From Trissonchulus latispiculum (Eukaryota; Nematoda; Enoplea; Enoplida; Ironidae): 64,000 nt of DNA. The stretch spans positions 1 through 64,000 of the forward strand of contig JASAND010020992.1 of assembly GCA_030248195.1 (NCBI GenBank), given 5' to 3'. Position 1 is the first letter of the stretch; each line of letters opens with the position of its first letter. The translations under genes and the position numbers were made by a program. This document shows positions 11,360 to 22,700 of the stretch, piece after piece. The notes under the pieces were generated by a model that did not search any database, was not told the DNA's origin, and saw only the letters and a list, made by a program, of their open reading frames with translations.

Positions 11360-12701
11360 TCTTATGTATATAATATATAAAATCCCAAAGGGGGGACACC
11401 ATACTAATACCGATTGCTCACAAATACGTCAGCAGGAAAAGACGGGACAATTTATAATCTTGAAACAGGGAAAGTTGCTAGCTCAAAAAGGAGAACTCTC
11501 AGCAAGCCAAGCTTATTATCAACTAACTAGCGACTAGCTGTACGTACTATACCATCCAATTTATTATCAGCAATTATGCATTGCAGACACGAAAATGGCT
11601 CAGACAACTTGCTTTGCCTAAAGGTCAAATCCCAAAAAAGGATCACAAAAAGAAATACATAGCTAGGGAACGGCTTACAGGGTTGGACTTTTGTCCAAAT
11701 AGCTTTCCAAAAAGCACAAAACGCTTCAATCTGAACCAAGGTTTAGGACTAGCTAAGGCCGTGGGCTAAATTTTAGAGCCGATGGCCTAAAGAATTGTGG
11801 CCGTTGAGGTCATCTTGCCTAAATTTTTTGATAAAAACTAAGTCAAATTTTATTGATCTTTAAGTGAAAATATTGGTATTTCTAATTTGTAAAAATTTCT
11901 GGACTGCGCCAGCAAACTACGTTCTCTATTTGTACTTAATAACAAGTAACAACCATTCAAGTTTTGGTTTCGGCACAATAATGCGAACAACTGCGCACAA
12001 CCTAAAAACTAGCAAAATTAGATATATAGCCTAAATTTTTTGGGAGATGGCCCAAATATTACGGTCGTTGAGGCCATTTGGCCCAAGGGTCGGCAGCGAA
12101 ATAAAAACCCTGATCTGAACAGTTAGCTGTTCAGTGAGTTGCTTAATCGTCGCGCGTCTCTGTGCGTTTGCGACTATGACGGCACGCTGATGCTATGCAC
12201 GACTTTTGTTTAAGACTTTGAAACGATTAAAAATGCTGAACATTACGTTCAGAAGACGCTACAGAGGCACAGTGACTGCGTGTGACAACGCGACCGCCAG
12301 TGAGACATTCTGGCGCCAATGTAGAGCTTTACCACAGAAACTGAGCGGGAACGAGACAGAAAGAAGGAGGTATAGGAAGGCAGGATGTCTCCCGAAGAAG
12401 AAATTCCATTTCAGAATGAGGTATCAGGAGAAACGGACAAGATCCCAAAAACCCCATTACCACAAATTAATAGAATACCAGCAGACTTGGGCTGGGACTC
12501 CTTCAGAAAACCCTTTACCATGTATTTACAAACTTCTCCCATGCGATTAGACATGGTTCGTTCGTATATACCATACTCAGAAACACATATATAAAAATAG
12601 GCCTGTTTGAGAAAAAACATAAAAGCATGACTTTAATTAGAATGAAAAACTAAAGTGCTCACTTTTAAAAAAAGGAGGGGTAGCTTGCTCAAGGCAAATA
12701 C
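11360..12701. other. No gene recognised
   Basis: Mixed-composition sequence. The ORF at 12,206-12,550 (114 aa, basic, no recognised motif) has no splice partners that I can see. I list this stretch as unannotated. Confidence 0.45.
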
Positions 12702-13139
12702 CTGGGGCCCGTTGCATAAAAGGTATATATTAGTAATAAATTATTAGTGATTAGTTGATTAGTGTAGCAGTTTGGTTTTAAATAGCTGAAGTTGTGGAAG
12801 AGCCTGAGGGATATTTTATATGTCGTTTTGTAGCTTTTGAGATGCTCTAACGAACTATATATATACTCTAACTTGGTGTAAAATTAAAATTTGAACTAAG
12901 CCAAACGAATAACCTTCAAAAATCGGGATTTTTCTGATATTTGTGATCAAAACTATGGAGTTGGAGAAAATTACAGTAGTTTTAGTCATTTTTAATTAGC
13001 CATTTTATTATCTACAAAATAATACCAAAAACGCCAAAATTTATTGGCTCAATTAATAGCTTTGCTCATTAATGCTGCTCCACTAATCAACTAATCACTA
13101 ATAATTTATTAGTAATACCTTTTATGCAACGGGCCCCAG
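12702..13139. mobile_element. MITE with CTGGGGCCCGTTGCATAAA ends
   Basis: CTGGGGCCCGTTGCATAAA opens the element and its complement closes it at 13,139. The inverted similarity continues for about 60 bp through repeated ATTAGT motifs. The 438-bp element has an AT-rich interior with no coding sequence. The immediate flanks show no obvious TSD, so I do not assign a superfamily. Confidence 0.8.
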
Positions 13140-13516
13140 AATGCCGTAAGAAAAAGTTCCATATAGACAGTATATATTCCATGTATATAATTACGTACTA
13201 AAAAATCAGTATTTCAAATCTAGCTTATTCAATGGAATGTATGTACCCCACTGTCCACACAGGTGGTAGAAGAACACAAATAATATTTACAACTTAGAAG
13301 TTTTTTGCAATTTTAAGCTTGACTGTAGGTTAAAAATTGTTCCATTTTTTAACCATCAGCAAAACAGTTGTTTTTTAGCATGTTTCGAAACCATTCGCCC
13401 CTCTCACGAAACCGGTGCCCTCCCAAACTTGAGGTGAGCCGGCCTTACCCTCCCCCAGAAACCTTGGCATAAACAAGGATCTTCTTAGGTAACCCCCAGG
13501 TCCAGATTCCACACAA

Positions 13517-13788
13517 CACTTGACCAAATGAGTTGATATTTGGTATGGGCATATTTTCAACCATGCTGAGTTCAAACATTCGCGTTCTTTCCTAATTTTG
13601 GAGTAAATCTCCACACTGGGCTTTTTCCCATGCAAACTACCGGATAGTTTTCCGCTAATTCTTAAACCTGGCGATTTTATGCATCGAAGAAAATTGAATT
13701 TGGCGAAATCGAAAAATTTTGCTATATTTAAACTCAGCATGGTTGAAAACATACCCAGATCAAATTTCAGCTCATTTGGTCAAGTAGT
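13517..13788. mobile_element. Inverted-repeat element related to the 4,383-4,911 foldback
   Basis: Arms at about 13,517-13,571 and 13,731-13,788 are inverted copies (ACTTGACCAAATGAG / CTCATTTGGTCAAGT). The right arm matches the right arm of the 4.4-4.9 kb element. The outer limits are uncertain. Confidence 0.55.
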
Positions 13789-14015
13789 GCTGATTCTGGG
13801 CCTGGGTGGAATTTTCCTGAATAGTTTCCTTGACTTGGCACAATCACGGTCGCGGTTGTGCGCTGAGCAAAATCGCTGCTCTCGGGCTCAGAAAATAATG
13901 TTTAACAAATAACAGTGAAAAACAATGTTATATGTATGTTTTCGAAAACAACTCGAAATTTCTGTTAAGTTGGACAAAGCGAGAAATCAAAATTTTCTGG
14001 CTCCGGAGCATATAT

Positions 14016-14152
14016 ACATGTGCTTGGTTGTGTTCACCCCCCCAGACCTGGAGCTCACCCCCCAGAATCCGGATTTTTCGGTTTTTTAGCAAAAAACCGG
14101 AAAAATCCGGTTTTGGTTCACCCCCCCCCCCAACTTCCCCTCCTGCACATGT
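14016..14152. mobile_element. ACATGTGC mini-MITE, copy 2
   Basis: Begins ACATGTGCTTGG and ends TCCTGCACATGT. It contains C-runs and an internal inverted pair of AAAAATCCGG blocks. It shares termini and the CAGACCTGGAGCTCACCCC segment (reverse orientation) with 4,940-5,015. Confidence 0.6.
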
Positions 14153-14556
14153 CAGCTCCAGAGCTCCGATTTATATACAGAGAAAAACCATTATAAATAA
14201 AAATAAATATAACAGAAACCAGCTTTGTGCGCCGAATAGGGAATCTATTCGGCGACTAAAATAATAGAAACCAGCTTTGTCGCCGAATAGGAAATTCCCT
14301 CTTTCCGCCCCAATCGCGTGAACTTTAAAGACTATTTCGTGGGGATAAATTATGATAGCGAGATTCATATGGGTTATGTGAGTGATAAGTTATAGGTAAG
14401 GCGAAAGCTTTCTCATACACTGAGTTTTCACAGGCACAACATAAGCTGACATCGATTTGTTATCACGCTCATTAGCATATTCGGTTTTGTATATTGTTGC
14501 AGATATGTGAGCTCCGTTCTGTTCCTGTCGAGAAATGATGTTGAAATTTATATATA

Positions 14557-14728
14557 CAGGGGCATGTCCAGGGGGTTGGTCCAGGTGTCCGGACCCCCCT
14601 TTTCGGAAAACTTTTCGAATTTTTAGCTTTTTTGCCAAAATTTGGCCACCATTTTTTAGGAAAAATTAGGCTCGGACCCCCTTTTCGGGTTGGACCATCT
14701 CCTTTTTAAAATCCTGGATACGCCCCTT
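14557..14728. mobile_element. 172-bp MITE with CAGGGGC...GCCCCTT ends
   Basis: TIRs CAGGGGCATGTCCAGG and CCTGGATACGCCCCTT surround an interior with two CGGACCCCC blocks. Flanking TATATATA on both sides fits an 8-bp TSD but is low-complexity, so it is weak proof. Terminal bases and TSD length are hAT-like. Confidence 0.65.
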
Positions 14729-14762
<34 letters not shown>

Positions 14763-17679
14763 ATATATTTATTTATTTCTACATCGACATCAATAGAATG
14801 CTTGCTTTGGTACTTGGAGCTTCCTTTCTATATTAATTGTATTTAAAGTGCAATTAGCTAATACTTATTAATCCATATTCAAATAAGAGTCAAGTTAATA
14901 CGAATTAGGTCATATTCAAAATTCGAATCCCCTTGTTCAGCTCTGCCTGGACTGTAAACGTTACGGTCCTCACAAATAACCGGAAAAAGTTTTTTGTTTT
15001 TGTTCTTTTGGCTGGAGCCACCTGGGCTAATTAAAAAATTTAGTCCAGCTGAATTCCGGCAACCTTCCTCCGTAACAATTTCAACTGGCAAACCTGAAAT
15101 TAAAGTAGGTACACACATAGTGTTAAATCTTGGAAGCCGGTAGACACCTTTCCAGTTTCAACAGAAATACGATGGGAGGAATAGACTGAGAAAAATTGGT
15201 GGGGGCAGATTACAAAAGACAAATGGACAGGATTAAAGGATTCCAGGAATGGAGGAAGGAGAGAACCCTCAGTTATAGGTCTAAGATGAAGAACTCGAAT
15301 TTCGAGGAAAAAGAGGGGAAAACTGGAGGGAAACGGAAGGAAACAGCAGGGAATCTCTATTTCTATATACCAAAATTAGTTAGTACCTAAACTGAACAGC
15401 TTAGCTTGGCTGCCTTACCAATCAACCATCATATAGGGCTGATAAGGACTCTCACAATAACACACACACTGCGGACACACAGGAGCATATAGACAAACAA
15501 ACACACAGACATATATAAACACTGAAACTTGTATACTCTCTTCTATGAACATACACATATACGGTATCTACAGGACTAAAGCATGCAAAGCAGAACCAGC
15601 ACTGGAGAGAGAGAGAGAGAGAGAAAGAGCATAAGCTTCAGAGAAAAGCAGGCGCCCCGGTTTAGGCTCTAATCAATAATTTTAAGGCAATAATTCTGGC
15701 TGGCTTGGCTTGCTCAGATTCCCCCATCGCACCCTCTCCCTTTGCCTATCACATACAGGCTAGCACAGCCTAATATTGTACGTGTTATATACCATTCATA
15801 GCTAACTAGTACGTATATGCTATATACGTATGTTTAACGTAACTTAACAGGCACTATATATACATATAATATATACGCACATTATATACACATTTGTGTG
15901 TGTGAAAACATATACACCCAACACTAGATACGATATTATATATGTACAGCCATCCAGAAATTGCCAACTTTTCCCGTCCCCTCTGCCTGGGTAAAAGGGA
16001 AGACAGTTGAGGTTTGTGGCAGAATCTTCAAATAAGCTCCTCTCTTTTTCCCTGTCGTCTGACTGAACCCAAGAAACAGTGAGTCTCTCAACCTGAAACT
16101 GGGAAAAAAGTTTCTCTCAAGGCCAATAATAATACTTTTCAATCTATTCTGTCTCCCTGCAGGGGAAACATAAGAGGTACCGTGGCTAATAAAAAAATTG
16201 TTTTGGCAGACCAAATCTACAGCAAAAGAATGTATGAAAGTATGACTTAAAGCCGGCATCATTATCACACATACCTAATTAAACTTTGATTTATGTGTCA
16301 GCTAGCTCACATGTTACAAGATTCATATACTTGGATGGAATAGAATAAGCTAACCCAATCTTAATGCTTAAAGAAATCATGATATGATTTAATCATATGA
16401 CTGTATACGGGATTCTAGAACTAGAATTTATTTTATCCAGCAAAATTAGCCGTTGTTCAAAACATCATTTTCAGTGTCAGCTCCAAGCCATTTTCCCACC
16501 CACGCTGCTTCTTAATCTCATTACGTAAATTTACACACAGAAAACGCACTGTCAAACACTCTCCACAAAAACCCGACTGATTCGTATAAAAAACCTAGAA
16601 AACCCATATAAACAAGGGGACACGAGAAGGTGTATAATAAAGAGTGCCGTAGCAAAACAAATTCCGGAGAAGAAACCCTGCATAAAACATGAGGCCAGAA
16701 TGGCTGGTTTGAGCCAGCCTCAGGAAAAACTGGTGGGGTATAGAAAGTGGTCGTGTAGGTGATAATGTGGAATATCCATTTGAGTTGATAGTCACTAACT
16801 AGGGGGAAAGAGAGTGCGAGTCTCCGAGAGAGAGAGAGAGAGCTGGCTTCATTTTAACATAAGCCTTTCAGTCAGCCCCCAAGGCTAAGCTGGCCCTAAA
16901 TAACTTTTATGGACCATTTCAGGAAATTAGAGCTCCCTTCCCTCATGCGCCCCTCCGGTAGACCAGAAAAACCAGAATGGAAGAGAACCACTTAGTCTCA
17001 CCCAAACTCTCTCACTCTCTCTCGTCTCGGAAAACATTAGCTCAATCACCAGTAGAGACACAGACATGAACGAATACCGTAAGTCGCTGTCAACAAAAAC
17101 AACTGTCGAATTGGGATGAAAAATCAGAAAACAGGGATAACAAAAATACTGGAGAAATGGGTCCACTTTCGCATTGAAAAATTCATCACAGAAATCTAAA
17201 CTACCATTAGCTCAATCACTCGATAAGACAGATACATGAAGGAAAAACCAAACCCATCGCTACGCTACCAAGAAAAACAATCGCAGACTTGAAAATCAAA
17301 ATTAGGGATCACAAAAATACTGTAGCATCAGTTTTCGCATGGGGACTTTACTACCACACTCTGAAGTCGGAACTACCACTGCAAAAATGCCACTTTCTTC
17401 AGGTTTTACCTCTCCACAATTAGAGTCATTGTTAAGGACAAGCTTTATTATGTCAGCATACTACTGTCGATTTCTGTACCACTGGCCAACTTGTCACGTC
17501 ATGTCTCCTCAAGTATAATGGACGGCTGCGACAGAATAAAGTTACCTGACAATAAAATTTACCTATCTGTCACACACAACGTACTAATGCACTTTAAATG
17601 CAGGTAATGTAGAAAGGAAGTCCTAACGACCTACTACCACCATTCACTCAGGCTTTCATCCCTTTTAGCTTTGTATTAT
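14729..17679. other. No gene recognised; microsatellites
   Basis: (TA)n at about 14,728-14,768, (GA)n at about 15,605-15,625 and again near 16,825-16,842, and AC-rich tracts near 15,455-15,510. ORFs are short and lack recognisable motifs. A gene with very short exons cannot be excluded by eye. Confidence 0.5.
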
Positions 17680-18099
17680 CAAGAGTACATAATAGATAAG
17701 AGTATGACAACAGGCAGGCTCTCTGTTATCAGAGCAAAAACTATGCTATGCGCGCTATCGGCTAACCCCCCCCCCCACAAATTGACCCCCTCTCACACCG
17801 CCCCTATATGGGTACGGGGTCCAAACGGGGGTCGCTCACTCGCTTAGTATGTTTTCTACATGCATATGTTAAACATACACGCTTGCACCCTGTTCCCAAA
17901 TTAGGCCTCGATTAATTATAACGTGTAATTATGCAAAGCAGTGAGCGACCCCCGTTTGGACCCCGTACCCATATAGGGGCGGTGTGAGAGGGGGTCAATT
18001 TGTGGGGGGGGGGGGTTAGCCGATAGCGCGCATAGCATAGTTTTTGCTCTGATAAGAGAGCCTGCCTGTTGTCATACTCTTATCTATTATGTACTCTTG
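17680..18099. mobile_element. 420-bp foldback element flanked by GTATTAT
   Basis: Arms of about 160 bp (17,680-17,838 and 17,940-18,099) are almost exact reverse complements around a ~100-bp centre. The ends are CAAGAGTAC and GTACTCTTG. GTATTAT abuts both ends (17,673-17,679 and 18,100-18,106), giving a readable 7-bp TSD. Each arm contains a 12-13-nt C/G run. No coding content. Confidence 0.85.
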
Positions 18100-18106
18100 G
18101 TATTAT

Positions 18107-19724
18107 ATACCATGAGGTTGAAAATGCAAAATGTGAGGAGTACTGAATTCCAGCGCTTATTGTCTGGAGTACTACTGTAAAAGGGAGCTCCGGAACGGAA
18201 CGGTGCCAATGTCAATAGAAAACTTTGAATCTCAGAAAATTTTGCCCGATATATATACTAAAAGTATCCATTTTTACAACTTTTCATCAATCAATTAAGC
18301 AAAGTTAAAGCATGTAGCCTCTATGCAAACTTGCTTGCGTAGTTTATATTTGCGGAGCTCTGGCCAGCCAAGCCAGCACATCACTAAACTTTGCTATTTC
18401 GCGGTAAAAATGTGAAAATCGAAGGAATAGCGAGGGAAACTTACAAACTCAATCCGACACAAATCCAGAATGAAGCAGTGTCGGAAATCTGCTAAGGATC
18501 GAGCCTACAACGTTCTCGTTCACTAGTATACTACAATAATTTACCGGTTAAACTCATAGACACAATATTCCCGCTTAGCTTTAAGCATCCTAACGTTAAA
18601 TCAAATGAAAGGATGTGTAGAGACGCGGCCGAACACCAACATAGAACGATCAATGAATTCACTATGCCCAACAACCTCCACATGCAAAGTTGTAGTCATC
18701 CAACTAGCTCCAACCAGAACTGCATATAGACAGCCTAAATCAAAATTCCAGCTATAATCGTCGGATGCAAAATTTCCTGCTTTTCAACAATGTACTCTAC
18801 ATAAATAACATTTGTATGGCTAATTAATCAATGGTAAAGTGGCAACCATTTTTCAGTGGTTGGACTATCAACAAACTGCTTAGTTGCACGAATTCGAACT
18901 ACTTCTACTAAACAATGCGCCAGGAAGTAGAAGCTTGTAGAAAGAGGTAAGCTACACTGTCAGAAAAATATGCTGAAGCTGTTTCGAAGAGACCGTGAAC
19001 CATGAGGGCTTGCCCCTCTGTTCTATGTGAAGAATTATCATTTCGTCAAATTAAGAAGTAAATTTCAGTTTAGATACGGCTGAATCGTCCAAAGCACCCT
19101 ATGACCAGGTAGGATAGCCGTCACTTCGCATAGACTACAACACCCGTTAGGTTTTAACTCCACAGGAAAGATTTCCACCGAAGTAAAAATTAGAGAATAT
19201 GTACGTACTTTCCTGAATAGTGAAAAGGTAACTGCATATCTTCTAGCCAATGCTCCTTGCCATGTCTTGTATGTTTAGGCATAAACTTACCCCACGGTGA
19301 ATAAACACGGCGAGCCAAGAAAACATACATTGTTTACGCGTGCCACGACAACTCGACAAAACAGCAGCTACTGTACTGCTTAAGATTTTTAAAGTTAATC
19401 GACAACGCTAACTCTGAGAACAAGGATTAGTTTACTTATCAAAACAGTATTTTACTTTACTAGGGTCAATATCAAGAAGACAAATGACACAAAATTACAG
19501 ACAGTAAGAACTGACCACAATATTTTCAAGGTAAAAATTAAATTTACTGAAATGTCTAGATCACGTCTAGATCGCGTTAGGAAAATGTCTTAACAGTCAT
19601 CCATTATACTGGTTTCATGAGGACATAGGTCAACAAAGTAAAACGAAAACAGACAGTATACGTATATGACAACAGAAACAGTTAAAGGTACAACGCGCAG
19701 ACAAAACAATATTTAGAGTTAAAG
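18107..19724. other. 3' flank of SNRPG; no other gene seen
   Basis: AT-rich sequence downstream of the SNRPG stop codon on the minus strand. The SNRPG 3' UTR should lie here. I did not find a convincing AATAAA close to the stop. No other ORF of interest. Confidence 0.45.
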
Positions 19725-22700
19725 CTAAAGTCTTTCCATGGCTTCTAACATGATGACGCTGTTTCCACGAACCACAACCATACCAATCTTCACCTCTTCA
19801 CCTGAAAAATTAAAATACGTATGTTTCATAAAAGCTAAAAAAACGACAAAGCGGCTGATTAAATATGACGTATGTATATAATTTCAGCATAAACTAAGCA
19901 TTCCCAGACCAATCACAGAATTTTAAAAACAGATTTGTGGTTTTCGGCTGAAAAAAGGGATACTAATATAAACGCAGAAACTAAAATGCTCCTAAAGAGC
20001 AAGGAAAGGAATATGGAGTCAGCATGGAACATGTAAAACGCTAATATTTTCGGTTTAGAATAAGGCAAGCATGTAAAATGCCAATATGAGTATGGTGAGG
20101 TTGGAAGGTGCAGAAGACAAGATTGTACACGCACCAATATGAGTGCATGCCAAGTAGACTCAGTGTAGGAATATTTATTCCACAGATTCAGGCTGACTCA
20201 TTGCACATTTTATACAAGTGAGACCACTAGCGTAGCCAGAAAAAAATTTCGGAGGGGGGCAAGCCAAAATTTTTCAGAAATTAGTGTTGAAACGGAACCT
20301 GTGGAGGCCGGCTTCAAGTGCAAGCTGCTATTTTTGAGGTACTTTCATAGAAAATTAGCGCCGCAGGCGAAATTTTTTTGGACATATTTACCAGAATTCC
20401 TATTTGGTGTTAAAATTTTCTCTTTCGTCCCCGCTTTCGGGGGGGGGCATGCCCCCCTCGCCCCCCCTGGCTACGCGCCTGTATGAGACAGATACAGTCA
20501 AAACAGTCCACGGATCCAAGAGGATACAAAGAAAATCAAATAGGATGATAATCAAAACGCAGACACCCAGAGTCAGGTTGGTCTGACTCTGGGTGTCTGC
20601 GTTTTGATTATCATCTATTTGCACATTTTATATACTCACTACTCACTATCACTATGAATGGAAGTGCATAATGTTGATTTCAACAAAACACTGCACAAAA
20701 GGAGCCCACAATCTTATCAATTATGTTCAAAAATCAAATTTACGCAGTGGTTATTCTACTGGGGTGAATGGGCGGGAAGGCGCAGAGAAGTCCCCTACCT
20801 TTCAGATCGCCAATCGACCCCTGCCCCCACCCGGTACCAAGAACAGGCCCCGCCACCCCCCACCCCTTTTCAGGCTTTCTCCACACACACTGAAAGAAAT
20901 TGCCGATTTTAAATGATTGTTGGCCAGTTTCCAAAATTTATTTTTTTGGTGCTCAAACTGAACATTATAAACTTATTATTTGAGTCATCGCGTCATATGC
21001 TGCAAAATTCGCTCGGAAAGCCAATTCAAATTTTTTCGGCTCCGCCGGAGGTTTTTACTCGTTTTCCTTCTATACTAAATCTGCCTATTTTGTATTAAAA
21101 ATTAACTTTACAGTGCATGCTACAAAAATCGCATGAAGGAGTATATATAGCGCGGCGGGAAAAACCCAGTCCGATATGCGGGAAAAAACCCATCGCCAGT
21201 GTGAGTCACCCATATGAGCTAGATCGGATTTTAATAGCCTATCTTAAAGAGCGTCCAAAACTACCCCCTCTAGGGTAATTGTGTTATTATAGCTCCCGCT
21301 GCCTCTCAGCAGGGTATTTTTTAGGGATTTTTTTCGGCGGGTCTTCCCGGGGGGGGCCGGGCCCGGGCCCGGGGGGGAGACATTTTCGGGGGGATTTTTT
21401 TGTAAAATTGAGCTAAAAATTGGTATTTTGGCGCATTTTACACGTAGAAAGGCAAAAAGTTCTCAAAAATGCCAGGATTTAAGCTAAAAATAGCCATTTT
21501 TACGAAAAAATCTCCGGCAAAGCAGGAAAATGTTTGAAAATTTGCCTATTTTGGGCAAAAATTTGGGCCCCCAAAAAATGCGGGGGGGCAAAAATCCCGG
21601 GAGGGGCGATTTCAAAGGGGAAGGCATTTTCGGGGGGGACGTCAATTTCGGGAAGGGGGGGGCTGGAAAGTCCTAGCCCAAAACGGATCATAGTTTCACA
21701 GAGGATATGTCTCGAACTTCACGATGGTGTATGCAATTTGGCTCTAGTATATACCTGCGATGCGACCTGGGGGTGACCTAGACTCGGCGGGAAAAAACCC
21801 AAATTTCAAAATGAAATTTTTTCTAACCATTAGCAGCAAAGGAAAGATTTATGCATTTCTTAGCTCAGTAGAGCCTCCTGATTAATTTGGTATAGATTTT
21901 ATCTAGGTTCGACCATCAATGTGTGGTTCAGGTGGCCAAAATCAGAAATGGTGCCATTTCAAGCCAAATATTCAAATTTCGTCAAAAATCGCCATTTTTT
22001 TACTAAAATAGGTCGGGTTTGGCTTTAAATGCAATAAAAATACGTTTTCTATGTGATAGGATGCTTAAACTGCAGAAAATAAGCAAATTTCATAAATTTC
22101 CAAAATTTGCCTATGTTTACGTGTTAAACATACGAAATTTTCAAAAGTCAATTTGACATGAATTTTTGCAAAAATATTGATATTTGTTGATTCAGATGTA
22201 TATGTCGTAGTATATAATTTCTGTATTCAGTAAATACTGTATTTACTGGCCGATTTCAGTAAATACAGTATTTACTAGTAAGAATGGTATTTTCTTTAAG
22301 CTTCCTATCTTTACACGTACATACCATTTTTACTGAAACTCGTCCAGTAAATACTGTATTTTCTAGTAAATTCTGTATTTTATCTTAAACGCCTTTGTCT
22401 TTTTGTGTGGCTGGGGAAACAAAGGGCATACCGACGTCGCATTTAAAGTCAAAAGATGGGTCATGCATAGTTACAATATGTACAAAGGCAAAGGGGGTGC
22501 ATGAGGATAAACTTCTGAAGTTTAAAACGTTAGTTTACATTAGTTTACAAAATTAAAAATACTTTAGTGTTAACACATTAAAACGTGTTTTGCCTACATC
22601 TTAATTAAACATACATATAAATTTACTTAGAATTTCAAAAATACTATTTGTGTATATTTGAAATTAGGAAAAGCAGGTTTAATACTATAAAGTAACTTAT

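Noticed and set aside
12206..12550. 114-codon basic ORF
   Set aside because: No motif, no supporting exon, and overlapping ORFs of similar length in other frames.
20544..20615. Intrinsic bacterial-type terminator
   Set aside because: A strong hairpin, but the context is a eukaryotic intron and no T-tract follows.
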